The notes under the pieces were generated by a model that saw only the letters and a list, made by a program, of their open reading frames with translations, was not told where the DNA came from and made no database searches. Source: Caldilineaceae bacterium (GTDB lineage: Bacteria; Chloroflexota; Anaerolineae; Caldilineales; Caldilineaceae). Taken from it: a stretch of 64,000 nt of DNA. The position numbers and the translations under genes were made by a program. The stretch lies in contig JAPKMW010000006.1 of the NCBI GenBank assembly GCA_026645575.1, forward strand, positions 124,001 to 188,000. The letters run 5' to 3'. The first letter of the stretch is position 1; every line of letters starts with the position of its first letter. Of this stretch, positions 16,991-25,033 are shown one piece after another.

Positions 16991-17016
16991 TAGCCATAAG
17001 CTAAAACTTATGGCTA
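16991..17016. promoter_or_regulatory. Palindromic operator between lysR and the sulfide genes
   Basis: TAGCCATAAG-CTAAAA-CTTATGGCTA: ten-base arms, perfect, 6-base spacer. It contains the T-N11-A architecture of LysR recognition sites (ATAAG/CTTAT) and lies 32 bases from the lysR start and 87 bases from the rhodanese start. Confidence 0.65.
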
Positions 17017-17102
17017 GTATAAGCGATTGGGGAGGACGGATGCAAGAAATTTACTGTAAAGTAAAGCAAATGATCGATCAACCATGCAACAAGGAGAACG
17101 CC

Positions 17103-17426
17103 ATGACCATACCTGTGCAAGCCCTGACGCCAGCCCAATATCAACAGCAATTTGCGACGACGCAACAGCACCATCTATTGCTCGATGTGCGTCTGCCGGA
17201 AGAGTTTTCCCAGGAGCATCTGCCCAGCGCCATCAACATTCCAGTGCAGGTGTTACACGAGCGTTTGGCCGAAGTGCCGGCGGATCGCCCGGTGGTCTTC
17301 TACTGCCGCAGCGGCAACCGCACAAAAAAGGCGGCGGAAATCCTGACCCAAGCCGGCTATCAGGCGCTCTATGATCTGGGCGGTATTATGCAGTGGAAAG
17401 AACAAGGGTTGCCGGTTGTCAGTTAA
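17103..17426 (+). CDS. Single-domain rhodanese sulfurtransferase
   Basis: A 107-residue rhodanese domain. LLLDVRLPEEFSQEHLPSAINIP is the CH2A motif and YCRSGNRT the active-site loop, with Cys the persulfide carrier. No signal peptide. It starts at 17103 after AAGGAG; a longer frame from 16971 would read through the operator. First gene of the sulfide operon. A role in moving sulfane sulfur produced by SQR to an acceptor fits the context. Confidence 0.9.
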   Translation: MTIPVQALTPAQYQQQFATTQQHHLLLDVRLPEEFSQEHLPSAINIPVQVLHERLAEVPADRPVVFYCRSGNRTKKAAEILTQAGYQALYDLGGIMQWKEQGLPVVS

Positions 17427-17474
17427 TGGCGTTTTTGCCCCAATCCTGCACCAGTTAGCAGAAAAGGAACGTGC

Positions 17475-18230
17475 ATGCTTCCCGTTGTGATTGATATCCT
17501 ACTCGGTTTTGTGATTGGCCTGACATTGGGCTTTCTCGGCGGCGGCGGGTCGATTCTGACCGTGCCGGCGTTGGTCTATATTGTGGGCCAAAGTCCGCAG
17601 GCCGCCGTGACGGCGTCGTTGATGATTGTGGGGATGAACAGCGCCATGGGGGCGTTTTTCCATCGTGCGCAAGGCACCCAAAATTGGCAGATTGCCCTGC
17701 TCTTTGGCGGCGCCGGCATGGTCGCCGCTTATTTCTCCGCCGGCCTTTCCGAACTCTTGCCCTCCACCGTCTTGATGATCTTATTTGCCCTCCTCATGCT
17801 GGTAGTGGGCGGTTTTATGATCTTTAGCAAAACGCCCCAAAACCAGGAGCATAATACCTGTAGCTGGCTTGTGACCCTGGCCAGCGGCGCGGCGGTTGGT
17901 GTGTTGACTGGCTTTCTGGGGATTGGCGGCGGTTTTCTGATTGTGCCGGCCTTGGTCATGCTGGTCGGCTTGCCGATCCGCCAAGCTGTCGGCACCTCGT
18001 TGATTGTGATTGCCATGAACAGCCTGGCCGGTTTTCTGGGCCACCTCAACGGCGCCACGATTGACATGGTCGTTGTCACCATCTTTGTGATCGCCGGCCT
18101 CTTTGGCAGTCTCTCCGGCGCAAAACTGGCAAAGGTGATCAAACCCGACCATCTGCGCAAGAGCTTTGCCGTCTTTGTCATGTTGCTGGCGGTTTTTCTG
18201 TTATATGACAACTTGCAGAAGTTAGGGTAG
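17475..18230 (+). CDS. TauE/SafE family sulfite/organosulfonate exporter
   Basis: A 251-residue membrane protein made of two similar halves, each opening with a glycine-rich motif: GFLGGGGSILTVPALVYIVG and GFLGIGGGFLIVPALVMLVG. This internal duplication is characteristic of TauE/SafE permeases, which move sulfite or sulfur-containing anions out. It starts 48 bases after the rhodanese stop, with AAAGGAA upstream. Next to SQR it probably exports an oxidised sulfur product or imports thiosulfate-like anions. Confidence 0.9.
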   Translation: MLPVVIDILLGFVIGLTLGFLGGGGSILTVPALVYIVGQSPQAAVTASLMIVGMNSAMGAFFHRAQGTQNWQIALLFGGAGMVAAYFSAGLSELLPSTVLMILFALLMLVVGGFMIFSKTPQNQEHNTCSWLVTLASGAAVGVLTGFLGIGGGFLIVPALVMLVGLPIRQAVGTSLIVIAMNSLAGFLGHLNGATIDMVVVTIFVIAGLFGSLSGAKLAKVIKPDHLRKSFAVFVMLLAVFLLYDNLQKLG

Positions 18231-18254
18231 TTTCCATTGCGAAAGAACTTTATC

Positions 18255-18344
18255 ACCGCAAAGAGCGCAAAGCCCGCGAAGTTTCGCAAAGGCTCCTCTC
18301 TGGAACTGCTGTGATCCCTTTGCGCTCTTGTTTTCCTTGGCGGT
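18255..18344. repeat. Imperfect inverted repeat (CACCGCAAAGAGCGCAAAG type)
   Basis: ACCGCAAAGAGCGCAAAG near the left end is mirrored by CTTTGCGCTCTTG-TTTTCC-TTGGCGGT on the right. It fills the 181-base gap between tauE and the DUF1641 gene. No coding potential; possibly another dispersed palindrome. Confidence 0.5.
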
Positions 18345-18411
18345 AGCCATTGCGTTTCGCAACAGACTGTAACTCGATTCGCAGACCCCTACAAAGGAGA
18401 AAGGAACCAAG

Positions 18412-19032
18412 ATGAATCACGCCCCAGTTTCCTCCCCAACCACGAATGGCGCTCATGTGGAAGTGGCCTTGCCACTAGCCGCCGAGACGACCCTGTTGTT
18501 GCATCGGCTGCTCGACAAAGTGGATCGTATTGAAAGCCGCATGATGGCGCTGGACCCGCTGCTTGATCAAGCGCCCGGCCTGGTGAGTATGGCAACCGAT
18601 ACCATCGATAATCTAATTGCTGACGCCAAGCATACCGGCATTGATCCGGATCTGCGCATCCGACAAACTTTAGCGCTGCTGGAACAACTGACCCAACCGG
18701 CCGTGATGCACGCGCTCACCACCCTGGTCAACAACCTGGGCATGATCGAAAACCTCCTCAATGAAGCGCCGGCCTTTGTCGCTATGGCGGTGGATGCCGG
18801 CGACGAACTCTACGCCAACGTCAAACGGGCGGGCATTGACCCGGAACGGTTGGTGCAAACCGGGTTGCAGACGACGCAAAATATGCTGACCATGGTGGAA
18901 AGCGCCGGCGCCGCCCAACCCATCGGCCCGTGGGGCATGATGCGCGCTCTGTCCGACCCTGATGTGCAGCGGGCAATGGGCTTTCTCATGAGCTTTGCCC
19001 GCGCCTTTGGGCAGAGTCTGCCCCGTCGCTAA
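18412..19032 (+). CDS. DUF1641 family protein
   Basis: A 206-residue soluble, largely helical protein with repeated patterns such as LVSMATDTIDNLIADAKHTGID and FVAMAVDAGDELYANVKRAGID, and a C-terminal GPWGMMRALSDPDVQRAMGFLMSFARAFGQSL that is typical of DUF1641. The family is frequently encoded beside SQR or formate dehydrogenase genes, and here SQR follows 41 bases later. Its biochemical role is not established; membrane docking or assembly of the flavoenzyme is a guess. AAAGGAGAAAGGAA lies before the start. Confidence 0.85.
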   Translation: MNHAPVSSPTTNGAHVEVALPLAAETTLLLHRLLDKVDRIESRMMALDPLLDQAPGLVSMATDTIDNLIADAKHTGIDPDLRIRQTLALLEQLTQPAVMHALTTLVNNLGMIENLLNEAPAFVAMAVDAGDELYANVKRAGIDPERLVQTGLQTTQNMLTMVESAGAAQPIGPWGMMRALSDPDVQRAMGFLMSFARAFGQSLPRR

Positions 19033-19073
19033 CCAATGCAGGAACGATAATTCAATAAATTGTGGAGGAACCC

Positions 19074-20264
19074 ATGCAAACCCATTACCAAGTTTTGATC
19101 ATTGGCGGCGGTACAGCCGGCCTGACGGTGGCGTCCCATCTGCTCAACCATTACAACCGCCCGACGGTGGCGATTGTTGAGCCGGCCACCAAGCATTATT
19201 ATCAACCGCTTTGGACGCTGGTCGGCGGCGGCGTTTTTGCCAAAGAGGCGTCGGAACGGGATGAGGCGGAATTTATCCCCTTTGGCGCCAGTTGGATTCA
19301 GGATTATGTCACCGGTTTTGACCCCGACAACAACGCTGTCACGCTCAAAGGCGGGGATCGGCTGACCTATGACTATTTGATTGTGGCCGCCGGTATTCAG
19401 ATTGACTGGGATAAGATCAAGGGGCTGAAAGGCAACGTCGGCAAAAACGGGATTTGCAGCAACTATTCCTACGCCACGGTTGATTCAACCTGGGAGAATA
19501 TCCGCAATTTCAAAGGCGGCACGGCGCTCTTTACCCAACCCAGCACCCCGGTCAAGTGTGGCGGCGCGCCGCAAAAGATCGCCTATCTGGCTGAGGATCA
19601 CTTTAACCGTGTTGGTGTGCGCAACCGCAGCGACGTGATCTTCATGTCCGGCACGGGCGGCATCTTCTCGGTGAAAAAATATGCCGATGCCTTGACCAAA
19701 ATTGTCGAACGTAAAGGGATGAAGACCGCCTTCCAGCGCGAACTGATCGAGGTGCGCCCGGAGAAAAAAGAGGCAGTTTTCCAGCATCTCAACAACGGCA
19801 AGCAAGAGGAAGTGGTCAAGTACGACATGATCCATGTCACACCACCCATGAGTGCACCCGATTTTATCAAAGAGAGCAAATTGGCCGCGGCATCGGGTTG
19901 GGTCGATGTCGATAAATTCACCCTCCAGCATGTCCGCTACCCCAACGTCTTTTCGCTGGGCGATTGCAGCAGCCTGCCCACCTCTAAGACCGGCGCGGCC
20001 ATCCGCAAGCAGGCCCCGGTAGTGGCCGCCAATGTCATGGCGTCGATCCAAAGCCTGCCCATGACCGCTACCTATGACGGCTATACCTCCTGCCCGCTGG
20101 TCACTGGTTACGGCAGCCTGATCCTGGCCGAATTTGACTATAACTTCCAGCCCAAAGAGTCGTTCCCCTTTGACCAATCGAAAGAACGCTACAGCATGTA
20201 CGCCCTCAAAGCCTATGGCTTGCCGGCCATGTACTGGAACGGCATGTTGCGCGGGCGGATGTAA
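19074..20264 (+). CDS. sqr: Sulfide:quinone oxidoreductase, type II (SQRDL-like)
   Basis: A 396-residue flavoprotein. FAD site IIGGGTAG at 9-16; redox cysteines Cys162 in VKCGGAPQKIAYL and Cys340 in YDGYTSCPLVTGYG match the two catalytic cysteines of human-type SQOR; Cys128 is also present. FSLGDCSSLPTSKTGAAIRKQ is the second FAD-contact motif. The enzyme oxidises sulfide to a protein-bound or small-molecule persulfide and passes electrons to membrane quinone. GGAGGAA precedes the ATG at 19074. It closes the operon with rhodanese, TauE and DUF1641; the gene end is 28 bases from the convergent AAA gene. Confidence 0.93.
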   Translation: MQTHYQVLIIGGGTAGLTVASHLLNHYNRPTVAIVEPATKHYYQPLWTLVGGGVFAKEASERDEAEFIPFGASWIQDYVTGFDPDNNAVTLKGGDRLTYDYLIVAAGIQIDWDKIKGLKGNVGKNGICSNYSYATVDSTWENIRNFKGGTALFTQPSTPVKCGGAPQKIAYLAEDHFNRVGVRNRSDVIFMSGTGGIFSVKKYADALTKIVERKGMKTAFQRELIEVRPEKKEAVFQHLNNGKQEEVVKYDMIHVTPPMSAPDFIKESKLAAASGWVDVDKFTLQHVRYPNVFSLGDCSSLPTSKTGAAIRKQAPVVAANVMASIQSLPMTATYDGYTSCPLVTGYGSLILAEFDYNFQPKESFPFDQSKERYSMYALKAYGLPAMYWNGMLRGRM

Positions 20265-20292
20265 AGACTGATCAACAGGAATTGATTAACCG

Positions 20293-21861
20293 TTACAGCC
20301 CAAGCCGCACCAGATAAACATAGATCTGTTTGCCGGCCTCCATCTTCTCAAATTCCAATTCTTCATGGGCAAGCTGACCATAAACGTTGGGGCGAGCGTG
20401 AAAGATGACATAGTAGCCACACGCCTCGCCCTCGGTGGTCAGGTAGTCGGCCAGTTGGGCGAGACCGCTGTCAAACTCCGCTGGGTCGCGCCAGATTTTG
20501 GTTTCGATGACATAGCGATGGCCGCGATAGACGACAATCAAGTCCAGACGGCCATCGCCGGAATCGACTTCGGTGAAGAGATCGCCCCCTAGTTGGCGCA
20601 CAACTAGATCCAGGTAGGCCATCAGCAGATATTGGCCTGTTGCTTCCTGCGGCATCTCGGTGACTTTGAAGGCTTCCCGTCCACGCCGTTCGACAAATTC
20701 ACGAAAGCGGGAGAGCAGCGTTTTCATCTGTAACTGCCCGTCAACCACATGAGTGCGAAAATCATAGCCATTGACCAGCACCGCAGTCTGTAACCCGACC
20801 CGCACCGGGCGAAAAGCGGCCAACAACACTTCACTATAGACGGAGTTGGCAATGCGGCAATTGCCATGTTCATCCTGCTGAATGACACCTTGTGTGTAAA
20901 GCTCACTCACCAGCGCATTGTTCAAGTTGAAGAGATATGTCCCGCCAAAGAGGATGTTGAGGACATCATCGCGATATTTTTCGGCATGACGAATGACTGT
21001 CTCAAAATTGTAGTTGGTCTCCCGCACCAGTTGGTTGAGCGCACCCCGTACTTGAGCCGCCGTGATCGGTTGCGACCGATCTGTGGCGATTTCCTCCGTC
21101 ACAATGGCCGCCGTGCGGTTGACCAGGAAGGGGTGGCCGCCGGTCTGCTCATGCAACAACGCCAGCGCCTCATCGGTAAAAGGCTGGCCGGTTTCGGCGG
21201 TGTATTGTGCCATCATCTCCTGCAACTCAGTCAATGTAAAGTCGTCAAGTCGCTGCTGATAGGCGATGTTGAAGGGCGAACTGCGCCCAAAATTGAGCCG
21301 CGCAATGTTCTGAATGCCGATCAGGATGACATTATGCAGGCTGTGGGGTGGCCGTCGCTCTAAGTACATAGAACGCCACGTTTGCAACAAGGGCGAGATT
21401 GCTTCTTGCGGCGTTGCATCAAATTCATCAATGATGAGGACAATTTTCAGATCCGGCGCAATGCGGTAGAGCGACCGGAAGAAACGTTCAAATGCTTGAT
21501 AGCTATGGGGGGGCTGCTCTTTTAATAGCGTCTCAATAGCATGTGTGTGGGGATGGTCGGTCTTTTGCAGCGTCTGGCTAATATGATAATTGATCAACTC
21601 GGCAACTTCATTCAGAAAGGCCGGAACATCCCAACTTTCAAAACGCTCAAAACTCAAGGGAATTGGCAAATAAGCGGGATTTTCCGCCAACATCTCGTCC
21701 AATTTGCGCAATAGGGTTGTCTTCCCCATTTGGCGCGGAGCAAAGATCGTGAAATACTTTCCCTGATCGATTTGGGTACTCAGTTTTTCGATCAGCGCTT
21801 GCCGCGAAACAACATAGTGTTGTTCAACATTCACTGGGCCGTGGGTATTAAAGTAGCGCAT
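20293..21861 (-). CDS. AAA-like ATPase with C-terminal PD-(D/E)XK nuclease-like domain, paralog 1
   Basis: A 522-residue protein. It opens MRYFNTHGPVNVEQHYVVSR, then a P-loop in FAPRQMGKTTLLRKL (about 40-54) and Walker B in KIVLIIDEFDATP. The last ~110 residues contain GDGRLDLIVVYRGHRYVIETK, a D...ExK pattern of restriction-like nucleases. The domain order matches a large, uncharacterised family common in Chloroflexota and cyanobacteria. I chose the inner ATG (21861) because the paralog at 29338 starts with the same MRxF motif; an ATG at 21888 is also possible. Transcribed alone, convergent with sqr. Function unknown; nuclease activity is inferred from one motif. Confidence 0.75.
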   Translation of the reverse strand: MRYFNTHGPVNVEQHYVVSRQALIEKLSTQIDQGKYFTIFAPRQMGKTTLLRKLDEMLAENPAYLPIPLSFERFESWDVPAFLNEVAELINYHISQTLQKTDHPHTHAIETLLKEQPPHSYQAFERFFRSLYRIAPDLKIVLIIDEFDATPQEAISPLLQTWRSMYLERRPPHSLHNVILIGIQNIARLNFGRSSPFNIAYQQRLDDFTLTELQEMMAQYTAETGQPFTDEALALLHEQTGGHPFLVNRTAAIVTEEIATDRSQPITAAQVRGALNQLVRETNYNFETVIRHAEKYRDDVLNILFGGTYLFNLNNALVSELYTQGVIQQDEHGNCRIANSVYSEVLLAAFRPVRVGLQTAVLVNGYDFRTHVVDGQLQMKTLLSRFREFVERRGREAFKVTEMPQEATGQYLLMAYLDLVVRQLGGDLFTEVDSGDGRLDLIVVYRGHRYVIETKIWRDPAEFDSGLAQLADYLTTEGEACGYYVIFHARPNVYGQLAHEELEFEKMEAGKQIYVYLVRLGL

Positions 21862-22039
21862 TCTCTGCTCGTCCCCTTTCCTTGCCATCAGCGCGCTTTT
21901 CCCTGCTGCAAGTGTACTGAAAGGAGGCCGTTATCGCAACTATTGGGCTTGAAAGCCTGACTATTTGCCGATAACGTTTTCGCCTCTTTCTTACTATCAA
22001 CTCACCCCGATTGACCCAACCGAACCAAATAAAACTGAT

Positions 22040-22068
22040 TTGCCAAATCGTGACGACAAAACTACAAT
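22040..22068 (+). promoter_or_regulatory. Promoter of the Gfo/Idh/MocA gene
   Basis: TTGCCA (22040-22045) and TACAAT (22063-22068), 17-base spacer, 44 bases before the start codon and in the divergent gap with the AAA gene. Confidence 0.5.
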
Positions 22069-22111
22069 CGTCTCATCTGATTCTTAACTATCCTATCATC
22101 TGATAAACGCT

Positions 22112-23179
22112 ATGAACAAACAAATGAAACCTATTCGCTCCCTCATTGTCGGCATGGGTGGTCTGAGCCACGCCATGAGCAAGTTCTTGCGCCAGTACGA
22201 CTGGCAACGCATCGTCGGCGTCGTTGATGTCCGCCCCCAAAGCTTAGAAAAAGCCCAACATGAACTCGACCTGCCCGATGATGCCCTCTTTACCGATCTG
22301 ACGAGCGCCCTGGCCGAGTCAGAGGCCGACGTGGCGCTGATCAACACCCCCTCGGAGTGGCACTTTGACCAATGTAAGGCGGCGCTGCTGGCAGGCAAGG
22401 ATGTACTGGTCGCCAAGCCCATCACCAACAACTTTGAACAGGCCATCGAGTTGGTCGATCTGGCAGCGAGTTTGGGGCGCAAGCTTTGTGTCGGGCAGCA
22501 GATGCGTTTTCACCGCCACTTTCAAGCCGTGCGCAGCTTCCTGGCGAGCGGTGAGTTGGGGCGGGTGGAGATGGTCAACTTTCTTAACGCCAAGCCCCGT
22601 CACCAAGCGCTCAACCTCAAGGGCATGGATCAGCCGGTGTTGTATGAAATCTCCTGTCACCACTTTGATTCGCTGCTGGCGGTCTTTCCCAACCATGTCC
22701 CAGAAAGCATCTACTGCGACGGCTTTCGCCCCTCGTGGTCGGTCTATGATGGCCCCTGTTCGGTCAATGCCCTGATCCATTGGAGCGACGGCTTGCACAT
22801 GCTCTACCACGCCGGTATCTCGTCGCAAAGTGACCTCTATGAATTCCGGCTGGAAGGGGAACGGGGCGCCCTGCGCTGTCGTGGCATTCACATGAGCAAC
22901 GACACCATGCACTATGACTTCGCCCTCCGTGGCGGGAACTTCGCCCAACGGGCTATCGACGCCGACACGCCGCTGGTCAGCCCGTGGACGATCTTCTTCG
23001 AGCAATGGCGCAGCTATATGACCACCGGCGCCCTGGCTGATGGCAGCGAACCGCACTTTACCGGACGTAACAATCTCAAAGTCTTTGCCATGTTGAGCGC
23101 CGGGATCGACTCGATCAAGGAGGGGCGACCCGTGGCGGTGGCGGGTAATCCGCGCTATCAACGGGCGTTTGGCGGGTAA
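22112..23179 (+). CDS. Gfo/Idh/MocA family NAD(P)-dependent oxidoreductase, paralog 1
   Basis: A 355-residue sugar or polyol dehydrogenase-like protein. The Rossmann motif is in RSLIVGMGGLSHAMSKFL; the usual EKP is replaced by AKP in VLVAKPITNNFEQA, which keeps the lysine. The alpha/beta domain has EISCHHFDSLLAVFP, with the conserved histidine pair region. The substrate is unknown. Together with downstream PhyH, PmoA-like and rhamnogalacturonan-lyase-like genes it suggests carbohydrate catabolism. No clear Shine-Dalgarno precedes the ATG. Confidence 0.9.
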   Translation: MNKQMKPIRSLIVGMGGLSHAMSKFLRQYDWQRIVGVVDVRPQSLEKAQHELDLPDDALFTDLTSALAESEADVALINTPSEWHFDQCKAALLAGKDVLVAKPITNNFEQAIELVDLAASLGRKLCVGQQMRFHRHFQAVRSFLASGELGRVEMVNFLNAKPRHQALNLKGMDQPVLYEISCHHFDSLLAVFPNHVPESIYCDGFRPSWSVYDGPCSVNALIHWSDGLHMLYHAGISSQSDLYEFRLEGERGALRCRGIHMSNDTMHYDFALRGGNFAQRAIDADTPLVSPWTIFFEQWRSYMTTGALADGSEPHFTGRNNLKVFAMLSAGIDSIKEGRPVAVAGNPRYQRAFGG

Positions 23180-23211
23180 GGAATGAAGATCAGTGATATG
23201 CTTTTGATAGC

Positions 23212-23263
23212 TCCGTTATGGTATCACAAGGGTTGGCTGCTGTCGGTTCCGTTATGATATACT
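23212..23263 (+). promoter_or_regulatory. brnTA promoter with direct repeats and a -10 close to the start codon
   Basis: TATACT at 23258-23263 lies only 6 bases before the brnT ATG (23270), so the transcript would start at or next to the start codon. Two near-identical 13-mers, TCCGTTATGGTAT (23212-23224) and TCCGTTATGATAT (23248-23260), 36 bases apart, could be operator sites for the BrnA repressor. Confidence 0.4.
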
Positions 23264-23269
23264 ACACCC

Positions 23270-23557
23270 ATGAGTATACGATTTTCTTGGGACAGCCGAA
23301 AATCTGCTCGCAATCGCAGGGTGCATAACGGTGTCACGTTTGAAGAAGCAGCCACTGTTTTTCGCGATCCAACAGCCTTCATCTTTGATGACAATGAACA
23401 TTCAGACGAAGAGTACCGCGAGTTGATCATCGGTCACTCGACCCATAATCGATTGTTGATCGTATCGTTTACAGAACGCGCTGATGTGATTCGTATTATT
23501 AGCGCTCGCAAAGCAGATGCGAGTGAACAAAGAGCTTATGAACATGCAAAAAAATAA
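23270..23557 (+). CDS. brnT: BrnT family type II toxin
   Basis: A 95-residue RelE-fold ribonuclease toxin. The family pattern is clear: FSWDSRKSARNRRVHNGVTFEEAATVF near the start, DDNEHSDEEYRELIIGHST in the middle, and RADVIRIISARKADASEQRAYEH at the end, the last containing the catalytic Arg/His region. It is followed by its antitoxin with a 20-base overlap. The pair interrupts a gene cluster that is otherwise metabolic. Confidence 0.9.
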   Translation: MSIRFSWDSRKSARNRRVHNGVTFEEAATVFRDPTAFIFDDNEHSDEEYRELIIGHSTHNRLLIVSFTERADVIRIISARKADASEQRAYEHAKK

Positions 23558-23819
23558 ATCGGAAAACCTTGAATCCGATGAGTTAAATGAACACTACGAT
23601 TTCGACTATAGTAAAGCAAAGCCAAATCGTTTTGCCGCACGCCTTGCTCAAGAACAGTTGATGGTTGTACTCGATCCAGATATGGCCGCCATTTTTCCGA
23701 CCTCAGAAGCGGTGAATGAAGCCCTTCGGGTATTGGCAACGGCGGCACAGAATTTGTCACACGCTGCGCCGAAACGCCTGCGCAAGCCGCGTAAAACAAC
23801 CGCTCTTTCTGGTGCATAA
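23538..23819 (+). CDS. brnA: BrnA-like antitoxin
   Basis: A 93-residue protein beginning MNMQKNKSENL, with the toxin-binding motif DFDYSKAKPNRFAAR typical of BrnA partners and a C-terminal ribbon-helix-helix-like DNA-binding part (MVVLDPDMAAIFPTSEAVNEALRVL). It should neutralise BrnT and repress the operon. The start could also be six bases later (second Met). The 3' end is basic (RLRKPRKTT). Confidence 0.85.
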   Translation: MNMQKNKSENLESDELNEHYDFDYSKAKPNRFAARLAQEQLMVVLDPDMAAIFPTSEAVNEALRVLATAAQNLSHAAPKRLRKPRKTTALSGA

Positions 23820-23877
23820 GAACGAGTTACAGTCACAACTAATCAATTTACTCAACTCAGTTGCGATATTGACAAGC

Positions 23878-24153
23878 GCCAGCCGCTCGCCCAATGACTT
23901 TGCCAGTATGAAGGCGGGGGCCATTCTGGTGACGACCGCAACCGATCCCTCCTGGACGCCGCTCTTTACCCTGGCTGCCGGCGTGATTCTTGAAATTGGC
24001 GGCATCGGCTCTCATGCGGCAACGGTGGCGCGCGAGTATGGTCTCCCCGCCATCGCCAACATCAAGAACGCCACGACCCTGTTGCAAGACGGCATGAAAG
24101 TGCGTTTGGATGCGACACTCGGTATGGTAGAGATACAAGGAGGGACACAATGA
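23878..24153 (+). pseudogene. Truncated PEP-utilising enzyme: C-terminal swivelling phosphohistidine domain only
   Basis: About 91 codons match the swivelling domain of PEP synthase/rifampicin phosphotransferase-type enzymes: SPNDFASMKAGAILVTTATDP, WTPLFTLAAGV and GGIGSHAATVAREYGLPAI, with the phosphorylatable His in SHAATVARE. The ATP-grasp and PEP-binding parts that normally precede it are missing, and brnA ends just upstream. Its stop overlaps the PhyH start (ATGA), so it is the old 3' end of an operon gene whose 5' part was lost, probably when brnTA arrived. An ATG at 23908 could still give a shorter product. Confidence 0.75.
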
Positions 24154-25031
24154 GTAATTACCGTCTTGCCCCACCCGGCTTTACCCGTGAACAGTGGGCA
24201 ACCTTTAACGAAGTAGGGTTGATCCAGATTGAGAACGCCCTCACCGATGATGAAGTGGCAACCTATCTTGCTGCCATCGACCGGGTGACGCAGGCGGATC
24301 GGACTTACAAAGCTGGTGAGTATTACAATCTGCAAAACTTTGTCGAACGCGACCCTGTATTGGCTGGCTTGATCGACCACCCGCGCCATGTGGGTTATGC
24401 CTATGATCTCTATGGCGAACAGCTTCAGTTGCAATTGAGTGAATTGTTTCTGCGCACGCCGAACGCCGGCACCTACAACAAGTGGCACCCCGATGGCGCC
24501 CGTGCGTTACCGTATGGGGTCTTTGCGCCCCAGTTGCCGCTACAAATCAAAATCGGCTATTGGCTCACCGATCTGACCCAGCCCAAGATGGGCAATTTTG
24601 TCTACATGCCGGGCAGTCACCGCCAGCAATATTTTGCCGCCTACGATACCCACGAGAGCGTCCCCGGCGAAGAGATTCTCTGTGTGCGCCGGGGGACGAT
24701 CACCATTATGCACGGCAGCATCTGGCATCGCGTTGAGCCGAATCAGAGCCAGGTGACGCGCAAAAATCTCTTCCTGGCCTACTCGCCTTCCTGGATCACG
24801 ACCGCGGATCGCCTGGTCTCTGACCCGGCCTGGCTCCAGACGCTCAACCGCGAGCAACGCATCATCATGCGCAGTTATAGCCACGCCTACGACCATGCCA
24901 AACCACCAGAGGCCGACTATCCGCTCTTTTTGGATCGAGAGACCGGGCAAGATCGCGACCCGGGGGACATGTATCTGCCCCATGTCAGTCTGGCGCGACG
25001 GAAACGCAAAGTGATGCCGGAGAAATGGTAA
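24150..25031 (+). CDS. Phytanoyl-CoA dioxygenase (PhyH) family Fe(II)/2-oxoglutarate oxygenase
   Basis: A 293-residue jelly-roll oxygenase. The iron triad is visible: His113 and Asp115 in KWHPDG, distal His193 in MHGSIWHRVEPN; Arg204 in TRKNLFLAY would hold 2-oxoglutarate. The substrate is not readable; PhyH members hydroxylate lipids and many small metabolites. It overlaps the preceding swivelling-domain remnant by 4 bases with GGAGG upstream of its ATG, and is followed 2 bases later by the PmoA-like gene, so the two are co-expressed. Confidence 0.88.
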   Translation: MSNYRLAPPGFTREQWATFNEVGLIQIENALTDDEVATYLAAIDRVTQADRTYKAGEYYNLQNFVERDPVLAGLIDHPRHVGYAYDLYGEQLQLQLSELFLRTPNAGTYNKWHPDGARALPYGVFAPQLPLQIKIGYWLTDLTQPKMGNFVYMPGSHRQQYFAAYDTHESVPGEEILCVRRGTITIMHGSIWHRVEPNQSQVTRKNLFLAYSPSWITTADRLVSDPAWLQTLNREQRIIMRSYSHAYDHAKPPEADYPLFLDRETGQDRDPGDMYLPHVSLARRKRKVMPEKW

Positions 25032-25033
25032 CA

